From: Lutjanus erythropterus
Lineage: Eukaryota; Chordata; Actinopteri; Lutjaniformes; Lutjanidae
NCBI GenBank assembly: GCA_020091685.1
Contig: CM034607.1
Coordinates: forward strand, 19,521,221-19,585,220
Reading direction: 5' to 3'
DNA length: 64,000 nt
Of the stretch, positions 1 through 13,800 are shown in pieces (the stretch's first letter is position 1; the number at the start of each line of letters is the position of its first letter). The notes below the pieces were generated by a model. That model was given only the letters and a program-made list of their open reading frames with translations. It was not told where the DNA came from and made no database searches. The position numbers and the translations under genes are program-made.

Positions 1-3000
1 TAGAGGACATTTTTAACAATTTTCTTTTCTTCTTTTCATCCAACCAAAGACAGTAGTTAGAAATGACACTTCTCCTTCCTTGTCTTGTACAATGCAACAC
101 CAGAAATGTTATTATCAGTTTGATTTAACTTTTTATATTACTTTATATTACTTGACTTAAAACAGTTACCATAAGGTCCACTCAGTAGCTGGTTTGGAGC
201 TTTCAGTCATACTAAAGATTGTATGATACAAATAAAAGCTCCAGAACATCCAGCAAAGCAGAACCGCTCCCTCTGTTTTAATTGTAGTTGATGCCTATTA
301 TGCAACCTTTTATTTTGAGCAGAGAGAAGTAGAAAACAGTTTGGTTTTAGCTCCACTTCCTACATTACTTTAAGCTGTTCATAAGGTTCATTATTACACC
401 ATAAGTTTAGCTCAATTTGTGTGAATCAATAACGTTAAAATGTTATTTGCTTCAGGTGGTTTTTCAAGTGGACTGTTAAACCAAAAATAACATGTTTTAT
501 GGAAGGGACGTATTTTTTTTCACAGTTAAAACCATCACTAAAACCACATGTCATTTACTCAGACTCATCAACAACTAACTTTTGATGAAGTGTTTGTTAC
601 TGATGAACACCACATACATGACCATGCACTGCTTATTCTTACCCTTACCCTTACAGTGGTGTAAGCAGCATAGGGGACGCTAAAAAAAAAAAACTTCAAA
701 AAGTGTTTATGTGTGAATTTTTTCAAAAGTGGAGTTAAGAGGGAGTATAAGTTCATGTTTTTAAAAGTTGGGGGACATGTCCCCTCTATTTGCAATATGC
801 AGTGTTGTCATTGTCTGATTCTGAAGTAATCCAAAAGTATTCAGTTTAGATTACAGTGTAATCCAATTGATTATGTAATTACAGAAAATCCTATGTAATT
901 TGTATCCAGTAACTGACTACATTTTCAACTAATCTGACCCCACGTATACATTTTCAATTCATCCAACACATCTCTCAGTCTGGACCAAAGTGATGGGCTG
1001 ATGTAGCAAGCTTCGCTAAAAACTGAGTCCAACTTGTGAAGAAAACTAACTCCAAACTCTAATGAAAATGAATGAATGAAAAACTTTCCAGCCAGTCACA
1101 GGCAGACTGACTTTACTTTATCACTTTGAAATAGTTTTCCAGCTTTTTAAAAGTTTTGCACCATCCCCAGGGGGCCCCTTACCAGTGCCTCTCAAGCATT
1201 TCATGTCCAATCCCAAACCACTGGTAGCACGTAGTCTTGTCTCTTTTTGACCTTTAATTTATTCTAAGTTAAAAAAAAACAACAGCCAGACACAGAAATT
1301 GTTCCTCTTGCTCACACCAGGCCTCCATCTGTCTTTACTGTGCAGTTTCCCTGACTCACTCCCCATTTACACAAACCAATTCCCAACCAAAATAGAAACT
1401 AGGCCTCAAGTCAATTCATTATCACTTTTCCTTCAGACTTCCTCTCCCTTGCCACTGCCTCCCTTTAAGGCCAAAGCTCGAGGGAGCGAACTTGGAGACA
1501 AACTCATTTTCACTGAGGCTAGTCCAGACAATTCAGATGCATCACATCTATCAGGAGGTGGGATGAGGGGGTCTGAGTATGAATGAAGTGCATCTACTGT
1601 GGACTGAAAGATGTGTGTAATTTGTCGGGTTAATAGTGATGGTTACAAGTTTACAGGATGGGAGGATCTCTCATTTGTCTGAGGTCAGTGAGGAGGATGG
1701 TGTGATATGGTGTGTGCACATGTGTTTGCATGTTATCTGTCAGTGTGATCCAGGAACCAAAACTGTGACAGCAGCTAAAACTGGAAGCAGAGATAGAGAC
1801 TCTGAACTGCTTTGGCCACAACCCAAAACAGTCATGCCCAATCAACTCTTTATAAACCATCAAAAGCTACTATAAGCAGTTGCATCACAGTTTCAGTTCA
1901 TTTCAGAATGTACAACAGTTAGTGAATGTGTCACCATTCAATCTGCACTGAAGTACATTCAGGTTGTCGCTAGTCCAAGCTGTTACATTCAGGTCTGTAT
2001 GAAACTAACCTGTGCTAGCAGGGTTTACGAGGTTAATGGCTCAGCAGTCACTGATTTGCAACAGTATTCACAATATGATGCAGCTCTCACTGTCTTTTAA
2101 TGAGCTTTGAACAAGGAGGTATCATACTGTGGGCCACTTCTGAGCTGACAGCGGTGCTTTGAGTCACCATCGAGGAGCTCCACAGCTGATTCGGTCAGTG
2201 ACGATGATGATTCATTTGTACGTGCACTGTGCGCCTCTAGTTTTAGCACAATTAACCTCTTTGTATGGCAGAAGAAGAATCATACAATGTAGAGCTGAAA
2301 CAATCAGTCAGTTAAACAGAAAACAAATGATCAACTATTCTGATAACCAGTTGATCCTTGAGGTCATTTTTAATGCAGTAAGGCCAAATAATTGCTGATA
2401 CCAGATTTTATAGTGTGAGGATGAAATCTGACACCTTAAAATTGTGATGGGAAAGCAACTTAATGCAAAAACTGGTCTTTTTTGCCATTTGATGCCCCTA
2501 TAGTTTCTGTCATAAATATGGAGAGCTGTACATGTGCATTTGTTATAGATAAATTACGTGAGTTGACGACTGTGCTAACACAGCCAAACATCAAGCAAAT
2601 ACAGCAACACAACGAGCCAATAACAAGTCAAACAGCAAGAAGGTCAGCTTGATGTCTGTCTTGCAGCCTTTTATTTTCACTGAGCTCTCACCAATAACTA
2701 AAAGCCAGCCTGAGATTTAATGTTACTCTTGTCCCTCATTTTCGATCACTCTCTTTTTCTGTTCAGAGCATCCTCTGTTAAGGTCCTCTTTAGTCTTTTC
2801 ACATCTGCTATATAGCACAGAGAGGCTGCTGAGCTCCGATGCCCATTCTGGCCCTGCTCCTCCACCCAGCATTGCTTTCCGGTTCTCCATCATCCCAGGT
2901 GTGAAAACCTGCTTGTCCCAGCGGTCCAACACTCCTTTATACTGTAAACACCAACACTCCCCAGTGCTACAAGTTCTCTGTCCTGGGCAGAGTCTGCCAG

Positions 3001-3186
3001 CTGCACAGCTACTGCACAACTACTGTCGCTAATGGCAGCTATAGTCAGCGGTTACTTTAGCAACAGGTAAAGCTATCTGTCTATCAGGAAACATTTTAAA
3101 TCACAAAGAGGGAAAACCAGAAAACATTTCTCCCTAAGGCTTCAACAGTGTTCGTGCAGTGGGTCCCATCTTACCCTAAGACCCCC
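1..3186. other. Non-coding, no gene recognised
   Basis: AT-rich sequence with only short chance reading frames on both strands. None shows a conserved domain, a run of splice-compatible exons or a coding-like composition. I see no repeat family that I can name with confidence. Confidence 0.6.
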
Positions 3187-3190
3187 CTTT

Positions 3191-3382
3191 GCAACCCACC
3201 CTTGACCATCATCCTGTAAGGGAACGGGTTGCGTTCAGCCAGAGGAAGGTTTAGACCTTCCTGGTGCAACAGGCCCCTATGAGTGTTCTACACGGAACAC
3301 TCAGGCTACGAGTACAACCATCGTAGCCACGGGCCTGTTGGCAACCCGCCCCTTAAGTCATCCTGTAAGGGAGCGGGTTGGC
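3191..3382. repeat. Cluster of perfect hairpins with cloverleaf-like nesting
   Basis: Inverted repeats read directly from the sequence: AGGAAGGT/ACCTTCCT (3243-3250, 3255-3262, loop TTAG); CAACAGGCCC/GGGCCTGTTG (3267-3276, 3331-3340). The second pair encloses two further perfect hairpins: GAGTGTTC/GAACACTC (3281-3288, 3295-3302) and GGCTACGA/TCGTAGCC (3304-3311, 3321-3328). The cluster is flanked by two diverged copies of a hairpin beginning GCAACCC and ending GGGTTG (3191-3232 and 3341-3382). The two flanking copies could also pair with each other and close a multibranched structure. I do not recognise the family; a structured transposon or retroposed RNA is possible. Confidence 0.8.
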
Positions 3383-3434
3383 TTGAACTTAGTCTATAAT
3401 CATCTGCTCGACCTATATATACTAACTTCTGCAC

Positions 3435-3460
3435 CTGTGACATCATCTGTGATGTCACAG
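3435..3460. repeat. Perfect 11-bp palindrome with CRE-like half sites
   Basis: CTGTGACATCA and TGATGTCACAG are perfect reverse complements separated by four bases (TCTG). The arms contain TGACATCA/TGATGTCA, close to a CRE. A partial repeat (GGTGACATCATC) follows near 3483. It probably belongs to the same structured element as the hairpin cluster upstream. Confidence 0.85.
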
Positions 3461-3595
3461 CACATGCTGATGCTTTTGAACTGGTGACATCATCTCTGAG
3501 CTCACATAGCCTAAAAAAAAAAAGTGAACCGTAACATCGTAAGGCCAACCCTTTTATTTGGTTGGGCACCTTGTTTACCCTGTTGGGCACCCTGC

Positions 3596-3625
3596 AAAAA
3601 TAAATAAATAAATAAATAAATAAAA
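3596..3625 (+). repeat. (AAAT)n tract, possible retroposon tail
   Basis: About six AAAT units follow two direct copies of GTTGGGCACC (from about 3561 and 3582). If the upstream hairpin cluster is a retroposed unit, this could be its 3' tail. It could equally be an independent microsatellite. Confidence 0.7.
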
Positions 3626-4965
3626 GCTGCCTGTATGGCTGACTCTGACTGGGCGTAGGATTCACGCCTGGTCTAAGTTAGAGTTTTATCAAAATCATCA
3701 TAGTGTCATAAAGTACTACACACATGTCTCGTGGGAAATTGTAGAAGTCCCAAGTTGCATTGTGCTAAAATGAGATGTTTTGTTACATTTTGAAGTTCTT
3801 TTTTAAAATCTAAAATAAGAAAAAATGTGGCCGAGATGCATTGCACCTTTCAGCTGTTAATCATATCTCAAATGGCTTCTTATCGTAGGTGTTTTCATTA
3901 ATTTGTTTTGTCGATACTGTGAATGTAATATCTATATGGTTTGTTGTCTGTGTGAGCTGATTTGGTGGAAAATTAGTTTTCTTGTGACGGATTAATAAAG
4001 ATAACGTTAGTTATTAATTGTAGTTAGTTGAAGCTCAAATGCAAACACATATTCAAACCCAAATACACGTGCAAACATACAAGACAAGTCTTCTGGACAG
4101 TGTTTCACACAGTGAGCAGGGTGGGATACAGCAGTTTGAGAACACCCTGCTGACAGAATGGAAAGAAACAGCTGTTCATAGATTCGACCAATGCAAAATG
4201 AGAAGTGACACAGAACGGTACATGTAGCTTCACTAAGACAGTCATACAGCTACAAACTGCAGCAGCAACAGGGACTTACAGAAAGTGGTGAAATAAACTG
4301 CATAACAGAATAATCAAAACCATGAAAACACAGTGTGAATATAATGTGAATTTATTGTAGCTTCTATTGTGTATAGATGTATTTTTAATGTGTCCTGCTT
4401 GGATTTGATAGGTTGTGTTTTTAATGTACTTGTTTTTTCTAACCAATATGGCGTTTCACAGCACACAGCAGGGACACCTTGACTTAATGATCTGGTCGTA
4501 ATAACATGATGCGGGCAGTGGAGAATCACTGGTCATGCAGGCCAGTAAACAGAAAACACAGTCACATACAGAACGCTGACACACGCACAGCAAAGCCCAC
4601 TGTCTTATGCAGATCCGTCCCACTCCCATCTGTTTGCCGCTATAATCATTACATGTTCTGGTGACTGTATCATGATTTATGTGCAAAACATCTCTGAGAT
4701 TAAACCCAGAGTTACATTATCAGCAACAAAAACGGCTCCAAACAAAAGTGTTTTAACAACTTTCCTTCTCTCAGCAGCAACTTCTGAGCTACTTCACAGG
4801 GAGCGGTGCCAGAAAACAGGGTCAAGTTTAGGCTGCATTTGCCCTTCTGCATTTCAATGACTGGGTACATTGTTGTCCCCAGCAGAGCAAACCCCCTGCT
4901 TCGGGAAATGCAAACGCATGCTGCTGGGATGCTAACACACAATGCAACAAACACACGGACAAACG

Positions 4966-4983
4966 CACACACACACACACACA
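4966..4983. repeat. (AC)n microsatellite
   Basis: Nine uninterrupted CA dinucleotides in a generally CA-rich stretch that runs from about 4,936 to 5,055. Confidence 0.9.
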
Positions 4984-5234
4984 TCCATATAATAATACTC
5001 ACACACAATGCCACCAAAACACTGCACAGACAGACAAAAAACGTACACACACACAGTTGTTACTCCAGCATTGCAAAGTGTAGCACAATCAGACCCGCTC
5101 GGTACAATGGTGTTGTTTGAATGGGGTCAAACAATGGAGCTCTTTGGCATCTGAATCGAGCCAGATGATGAGTGTCCCAGGAGGCTGAATAGGCGGCTTC
5201 AGCCTCCTACACACTCGCTCTTCTGGCCTTGACA

Positions 5235-5344
5235 ATATGCATCAGTGCGCCGCCTGTTACTGTGGACTAAAATATCCGTTATTAGCATGGAAGCAGCGAC
5301 TCATTAGCATCCAGGCTAATTCTATGGTGCGAGCTAATTTGCAT
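5235..5344. promoter_or_regulatory. Cluster of octamer/homeobox-like motifs, possible enhancer
   Basis: Four POU-like octamers fall within 110 bp: ATATGCAT (5235-5242), ATTAGCAT (5281-5288 and 5303-5310) and a canonical ATTTGCAT (5337-5344). Further TAAT cores lie between them. The stretch is not low-complexity and contains no repeat I recognise. That it is an enhancer is inference; nothing shows which gene it would serve. Confidence 0.3.
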
Positions 5345-6159
5345 GTATGCAGCCTCTTGCACAGATGCTACAAAACTGGCCATAAAATACTAGAAATCTA
5401 GAGAAGCATCGGACAACAGCATACCTAAAGTAAAATAACCTAAACTTTTAGGTGTTCTGACATGATTTACTGTTAACTTCTCTGGATTGTCTGAATATGT
5501 CACAACATCTCAACACGCAGCACGGTACAAAGAGAATTCAAACAAGTTAACTTTTTGCAGAGTTATAGATAGCATGCCAAATTAGGAAAGATTTAAAAAG
5601 CACAGTTTCACAACTCAGATCATGCAATTTAAAAAAAAACCTGAGTTAACGTCAGAAGTTGAGTTTGTCAGATAAAATGGTTGAGAAAACAATTTGTGTC
5701 TCAACTGTTTCATGCATTCATTCACAGCAAGAGGTGGGTTATTTATGCTACTTTTTTCCATTGTAACTAGCAGTTTTTTCTTGTAGCAACCACTGAGGTC
5801 ACTGAGTTCATGCTCTGTTTTTTTCTGGAAATGTAAGGTTTTTAGCAATGTGGTGGGAACCTAAATTCTACAATGAAATAATAACACTTATAGGATATCT
5901 AAGAACAACATTTTTTTTTTTATCTTGTTACATTTAAATTTGGCTGGTTTTAGGCCAGTACAAATAAGTGAAAGAAGTTTAGGTGAAACTTAATGTTGGG
6001 AAATGAAATTTACAGACTATATACTATGTGAGCAGGAACCAGAATTAATAAAACATTAAACTAAATTTCATGACCTGGCCACGGCTCTGTGGCAACAGCT
6101 GAACATTATTTTAAGCCGATGCATAAATAGTTGCTGATATAATGTAATAATAACATGTA

Positions 6160-6370
6160 AGAGTTCCAGTGTTGAAGATTTACAGGATTTTTTTTGGAGA
6201 ATATGGCAGAAATTGAATATGAGAAATATTTATAATCAACCGTTTATATCTACAGAGGATATTGCATTGCCATGTTTTAGTAGCCCAGAATGGACAAATG
6301 CTGGCAAATGTGTTTGCAATCTGCTAGCTTAGCACTAAATGCTACAAAATCCTAGACACTGGTCCTTTAA
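6160..6370 (+). repeat. Diverged copy of dispersed repeat family A
   Basis: Shares ordered blocks with the copies at 18,290-18,629 and 26,488-27,400: a 'gttccagtgt..gaagattta' start, 'gtttatatctacagagg', 'gccatgtttt.agtagccca', 'gaa.ggacaaa' and an end in 'acactggtccttta'. Internally shortened. No coding capacity; a non-autonomous element. Confidence 0.75.
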
Positions 6371-9300
6371 TCTCTAGAATTTGGGAAATTAAATTTATAG
6401 ACTATATAACTGGGTAGTGAACTGAATAAGTACTCCTGCTGCACTCTTGAGTAAACAGACCAGAAAACAGTTTTCTAAAGTTTTCAAAATGTGATTTCAA
6501 GCTAATGCATAAAATGGGTTGATTGATTATGTAATTTCATGTTTTCTTAATAGAATATGATGAGTAGGTCAGGACATTTCTGCAGAACAACATTTAATTT
6601 AAATGATATTTTAACTCACATTTTACCTTCTGCAATTTGAAAATTGCAGAAGACCATATTGCTATTTCAATAAAAAATTCAATTAATTTTTCAGCCCTAA
6701 CAAAACTTACTGATATAATAATATAATGTGACTCAGTGAATTCTGTTAAGGACTGCAGAGTTCTATGAATATATAAAGAAACAGTTAAACAGGCAATGAA
6801 ACTATAAAAATTACAAGCATGAATGAAGAGTGGAAAATACACCCATCACACAACAGGATATTGTTGCAACACAAAAAGCCAATTCATAAATCCTGTGGAA
6901 ACTGGATTTCCGAGGACAGGGAACTTGAGTAAATGTGTGTTGCAACAGCATGTAACCCCAGGCCCAGACAGCTCGCAGATATCAAACACACAGAGAGGGA
7001 AGTTGGGGAACTTTAAGGAGGATACAGATGGTAAAAAGTTCTTTTCTTTCAGCCTGACTTCCTCTGCCAAACCATGACAGACAGATATGGGTCTAAGGTG
7101 ATGAAAAAAGACAGAAATTTAATGTCCTTTTTGGAGGATGCTGCAGGAGCTCCTCGGTTCCACTCATCTTTGATAATTCCCACAGACTAATGTCAGAGGA
7201 CGGGTTAAAAAGAGACGTCTTTGGACATCCTCTCTCCTCTCCTATCGTTCCCACTTTGTTCCCTCCACCACAGGCCTTTTCTCTCCCTCTAAGAAGGATG
7301 ACAAAATGGGATGATTGTGAAGGGGTGCCTGGTTACCCTGGTAACAATAATGAGGGCATTGCATGGTAAATCCAATTTGCCATGGCACTCTCTGACTCAT
7401 TTGAGGTGCACGTGTGTGAGTTAGTGTGTGCGTGTGACACGCTCTGGCTTCATGCGTCTGATGGAGGGCAACCATAATGTACCATGCTGTATCACATCAT
7501 GCACATACTCATGCATGTGGACACACACACGTGAAGACACACTATCTTTTTTTTTCTAGGTCTGCAATTTCTTAACAACCAAGAGCTGTTATTATTTGAA
7601 GAAACAACAACAACAAACTGGAGATCACAGAGTGGGTGGTTTTTTGATGTTTTTGTACGAGAAGCCTCAGACATAATCACACCAAAGATACAAGCATGCA
7701 CAACAAATATCATCCAAATCTAGATTAATTAAGATTATTCGATATGTATGTGTGTATTTGTATGAAGTACTCATCGATCGGTCAATGTGTTACGTACATG
7801 AGAAAGGACATGATAAATAAAATCGAGAGCTACTGCATAAAACATAGTGCAATCAGTGTGAACTGATTGAAATACCTCATGAATACCTGGAGTCAGAAGT
7901 ATTTAACCAGAAAATTAGTCTGTGCAAACAAGAGAGCATCAGAGTGTCTGAACTGGAAAATGAGTCCTGAATTTCTAATTATTTCAGTTCAAACTCTACA
8001 GTTTCATAACATATTCAGACAAACAGCACCTGGACAAACATGCAGCCTGTAATTGTTTGAATATATGCTGCCTGGTTTAGTGTGCAGGAGGAAACAAATT
8101 GCCAAAGTTACGTTAATAAACAGCCAAAAGTTAAGTTGGAGGAAAATAACTGGTACCTACTGTAAGTATATCGATATCTTTTCATCTTTATGTGGTTGTA
8201 TGTCCTGACTCTGCGGTGCCGATACATGTTAAAGTATAATCCCAGTGGACGCCTTCTTGTCAGAGTGAAGCCTACAACTCCTTATGCGCTGTCACCAATT
8301 TCTATTTCTGTGTTCTCTCCCCGTCTCTCCCTGTCCCTATTGTATTTTGTCTTTCTCTGTTCCACAATTGGATCCCTTTCTCTCGCTCATTTACTCTTTG
8401 CCGTTCTGTCTCTGTCCCAGGGTGCACAGAGGGCATCACACAATGGCAGCAATACAGCCGCTGCACTGCCAGCTGTGCAGACTGGCACCACAGAGATGGC
8501 AGTGCCCATGTTGTGCCCTGCTGCTGCCGGGTACACCTGGAGGGAAGAGATAACAGCAGCTGAAGCACTCAACCAAATGAATCAGCGGACCACAGCTTTA
8601 TCTGTTCGTTTGTGTCCGACCCTGAGTATTAAATTTACACAGATTTACACAAGACAATATGGAGGTCGATGCTATAAAAACAAGCTGAAGAGTTTAGATC
8701 AGGTCTTCATAGGCTGGATTTGTTTCAGGAGGTGTATTTGACTGTTTGCTAAAATCCATCCATCAATCCAAAGCTGAATCTGTGTGCCAGGGCCTGTAGT
8801 AAAAGTGATTTTCCACATTTAAAGTGTTTGGTTTCTGCTGTTTTTAATTCCTCTCCTTTCCAGAACCAAAAACATAACAGCAAAAGTGTGAGGAACAGGT
8901 TTAAATTTAGTTAGTTTATTAGTTTATTTGTCGGGAACAAGTCCAGGAAAACACTGACAGTTGCGTACGCAGTGTCTGATGTACTTGTAAATGTGTTTTC
9001 AGCTGAAGACAATTTCCAGCACCAGTCCCTTGATGGCTATTGATAGTCCAAGCAATTGTTAAAATTACATGCATTACATTTCAGTGTGAAAATCTTATAA
9101 TCAGTCCATATAGCAATCGAGAACAGGAACAACAATTATCCATGACAACATGCAAACAAACATGCAAACAGAAACAAAAAAACGGAGCTCCAGAATACAA
9201 GCAGCCAATACCTGCTTCATGTCATGATTACAGTTCTGGTCAATTTCAAACCAGGATTTGACTGTCATAGAAAATTTGGATCTTTAAACTGGCAGGTATT

Positions 9301-10858
9301 CCAAACAATATGTTCATCTACATACACCTTTAGATTCAGTCTTTTATGACAATATCATGAATGTAGCCGTCAAAATCATATTTCAACGCACAATATGTAA
9401 GTTCTGCTGTGAAAACAATGACAAAAGACGTAGTTAGATGACGACGTGAAGTAGTGTGGGATCATGGGAGTTGTTGATGAGGATCTATATGACACAACGC
9501 AGGCAGAAATCATGTTCATGGACGAGGTAAGGAATTAAAGTTTTATTCATTATGTTATTCACGTTTGCTGACTTCCTCTTGAAGTTACAGCAACTAGTGT
9601 CTAGTATGAAATGCACACACGTTACCTGAAATGAATTTCAGATTTGTCTGGGTTTTGTTACATATTATAGCTTTTCAACCAAGTCATGAAACGTTAGCTT
9701 AATGAGCTAGCTAGCGACAGCTGATAAAAGTTTCTGGCAACATTCACCGGGCAAAAGGAATGGTTGTCATTTAGAAACGAGAAGCCTGTTTTTGTCTTCC
9801 CCTATTTGAAATCAAAGACCAATTGTTTCACAAATTACTGTACTAACCACTTTGAGAAGTGACTCTGCTGTCATCAGTATTATTGTAAACTGCATGTGCT
9901 GTGTAAGAATGACACTGATGTAGCAACAGAAACTAAAGGCCATGGCGCTCAGTGATCAGTCAGTTAAATACACATAAATGCAAAATGTCTTTGAGTTTCT
10001 GAAATTCTTGCCACAGCTGTCAAATCACCTCGTCATGACTGAGCAGAACTGAGCTAACATTTCCCCACAGCCTGCGGCAGCTCATTACATATTGCATAAT
10101 GCAGTGCTATTTTTGACATATTCCTGTTGGGGAGATCCAAAAAGCAGATGAGGAAGGTTGCACCAGGGCGGGGCAACACGGTGGCAAGAGCTTTGAAAAC
10201 CGCAGTTTCCTCTCCCACGCCGCCCCATCCCTGTGACCCTCAGAGCACATTATGGTCAACACCTGCCAACTACAGAAAGAGGAACTTTCAAAAGCAAAAG
10301 CACAGGCAGTGGATGCAATCTTACCTACTGTGACTGTAACCTTCGCTATTACTTGAGCTGTGAAACTCACGATGTAGGCATGTTGCACTAATCCTGTAGT
10401 GAACATGTGTGTACCGTTACATTTTTACAACCATAAATGTCTGTATTCAAAAGACAGAGCGCGCAGACAGAGGTGGGATGCTTTTACAGATAAACAAATT
10501 CTACCAAGCGAACAGGAAGGGAGGATATCATAACACAGCTTCTGAGAAGTAGGGTGTGGACATGGAGGGAAGGTTGGGCAACAGTGTGTAAAATAACATT
10601 ATGTGCCTGTTGCAGCTGTATTTCTCTGAGAGCACAACAGAGTGCACTCATGCCACAGAAGCCGTAGAGGGTGTCACAGTTAAGGAGTGGGCGTTGGATT
10701 ATTCAGAGTCGGAGGTCGACAGAACTGGTCAGCGAAAGTGTTGCACATGTAGCCTTTCTGCCCCGATGGTCAGAGGGGACGGGGGCAGAGGGAGCTGGGC
10801 TGGAAACTGTAGTGACAGCGCATCATCGCGCATGAGGGCATCTAAAAAATGTCCTGTA

Positions 10859-10879
10859 GTGTGTGTGTGTGTGTGTGTG
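10859..10879. repeat. (GT)n microsatellite
   Basis: About ten GT units, then a GAGTGTGTC transition. Confidence 0.9.
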
Positions 10880-13800
10880 AGTGTGTCTGGCTTTGTATCA
10901 AGTCCCTCCAGAATGATGACATCTGCTGTGACTACACATCTGTCCCCCCCTGGAGTATGAGAATGCACTAGTTACACCAACCATATATGACCTACATGCA
11001 TCTACATTTTTGTCAATTAGCAGTTTGTTCCTGAAACTGGATTTATTGTATTCAAGTAGCCATCTAATGTTGCAGCTATATGATTTTTACATCACAGTTT
11101 TCTATTTTGCTGAAAAAAAATCACTATCAAAATTATGATGATATGACATTTGTTTGAGTTTGTACCAAATAAACATCTGGAGAACAGGATTTGTAGGCCA
11201 GGTCATCTCTGCATCACTACAGACTCAACAATGATATTTTGCCACACATTTTTCCCTTTATCAAACCCTAATGCAAATCCTTAAATGAAACAGAATGAAA
11301 TCTGTAAGTCGATTCAACGTAATGGTACTTTTCATTTGGTCATCTGTTGCTATATCTTCTGGGGCAGCAGAGAGAAGTGAAAGCGAATAGTAAAAATGCT
11401 TCATTCTACATTTCCCATAATGCAACATTTTTGTTTCATTGAACCCTCCCTGCATAAAATAAATAACAACACTTTCTCACTCCAAGCTCATCAAATATGG
11501 CAGCTTGTCACTGGCCCTGTTTTCTTTGAATTATGAAGCTAATTAGTACCTCTTTAGTGTCAGTTTTGTGAGTGCAGGGCCCCACACTTTTGTTGTTTTA
11601 GTTTAGCCGTAAAAACACACCTTATATTTAAGAATACAGTCTTAAATTAGTATAAGTGGGACTGAAGATATTTAAATCAAAGAATAAAGAAATAAGACTA
11701 ATCTGACCATGCGTACAATGTCTGCATTCAGTATTTGACAGTTTTTGGGACTCACTGCTAAGGATCTTGGTTGGTACATTAAATTAAAGATTGACACCCA
11801 GCCCTGGTTAATGTAAATATATTTAAAATTTATTACAAGAAATATATTTTGGCTGAGAGAAATAGACATAGATTCTCCCACAGCTTTGGAGAGTCGAATC
11901 AAGGCCTTCTTTCTGGTTCATCAGCATTTGAATGTTTCTTCTCATCTGTGAAGCCAGCATGAGTTTAACTAAAGCCAGCATCTCGCTTTCCTGCATGCAA
12001 GAACACACACACTCACAATTATGTTAGCCTGGCATCTTCCTGGGGGGAATGGACACTCAATAAAGCCACATCCTGGCCACCATGAAAACCCAGGAGTTCC
12101 ACTGAGAAGCACAAAGAAGAAACTGGCAACCCAATGACATGGGAACCATGAGCTCATGAGCTAGTGTTGCCATATACTCAGAGGATGCCAGCTCTTCCAG
12201 CCTTGGCCTTGGGACACTGAAGCTTGCATAAAGTTTGATCAGTCAACCTTTTTTCTATTCAGCAAGAACTTTTCACTTTTGTCCCAGTGAAATTAGTGAA
12301 GCGATGAGGTGATGGGGGGTGTTTTTTTGTTGTCTATGCTGTGTTTGGTGTCATCCTAAGACAAGAATCTGGACACATGCCGAAAAGAAGAGGAGAGAGA
12401 GCCAATAGATATTGAGAAAACAAAGAGGACAATTGATCAAGTTTTTCATGTCATAACAAAAGTTTACATGGACTTTTCCCCAAACTCATTCATCCTGCTT
12501 TGCTTCAGATCAATGTCATGTATTTGTTTTTTTTTAAGCAGTCCAGGCATATTACCCTGCTGCAGTGGGATATTACAACAAATTCCTCCAAGAAAAATGC
12601 TCATTGTGAATCATGTATTTATCACATAAAGAACAGTTCTACATCTATGATTCATCACAGCACATTATCAAGTGTTTTCTAAGTAATGACTGTGTTGTGC
12701 TTTTCAGTCATGAAAACTCAAACTTCAAACTGTGTTTCCTTTCAAACGTCGAACCTCATGACTCATCATGAACTGGGTTTATGGAACAAAACAGCCAGAA
12801 GACACAGAAGACAAGGTCAGCCTGAACTTTCCTTTAATGACCTCTGGCTTCTAACAACAACAACAACATGTTACTTGATCAACTCTATTTGCTCTTTCCA
12901 TTACACAGAGAGGTCAAGCTTGGTGACACAAATACAAATAAACACATAGATGCCACATTGTTCGCTGTTGTGATGCATCAGCACGACTGCCATATCGGTC
13001 CAAGGAAGATGAGTATCTTAATGCGTGTAAGTGTGTCGAGGAAGGAGGTCGATCCACAAGTAAATTCAACATGAGTCGTGTGTGTGTTTTTGTTACAAAT
13101 GCCGAACATGTATTGTGCTGTGTCATGATGGAGAGATGTTGATCATGTAATCCTACTCATCCGTCTTGCAGGGTCACCATGCACTTAGCTTACCTATTGT
13201 TTGCTTCATATTCTGCTGCTTATTCAACTTGCACAGTTAATTTCTTTTCAGCTTTTCTAGTTTTTACATTGCACTGGCTGTACCCCAGTGTCTGCTGTTG
13301 TCTCAGCTTACTGTATTTTGCACAACCCCTCCCTGATTGCTCTGTATGTATATTCTCTTTCATGTGTTTCACTTATGCCTTGCCTTCAGGGGACAAAAAT
13401 AAAGTTATAAAGTTAAAGCTGAAGTTGAAACGATACTTTTTTAAATGAAAAAGGTTTGACTTTTTTGATGGACGACGCTGTGCTGTTTTGCCAAGGACCT
13501 CATTAGCTGTGTTAGCTGCGTTGTTGGACAGACTCCAGTCAAATAAATGAGAAGGCTGCGTTTTTTCACACAGGTCTCAAGCAAGTCTGAATGTCTCCTT
13601 TGCACCAACAACTGTTTATCTTGATGTGCTAAACTCATTATTCACAGCAGTTACAGTAGTGGATAGAAGCATGCATTGATTTTCTTTTACTGATTTTCTG
13701 GACATTATGTTAAAATGTGTGTTACATTTGGATGGAACTTGATAACTTTATATCCAACATGTTATACTAATCTGGTGTCTAAATTGAAACCCTTGAGGAA

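Noticed and set aside
3306-3665. 119-codon minus-strand frame
   Set aside because: It runs through the hairpin cluster and the (AAAT)n tract; there is no domain, and repeats explain its openness.
8190-8741. 183-codon frame and a possible exon at about 8,430-8,530 after a polypyrimidine tract and CAG
   Set aside because: The acceptor and a GTACAC donor are plausible, but the peptide is not recognisable, the frame spans the pyrimidine tract and nothing nearby joins to it.
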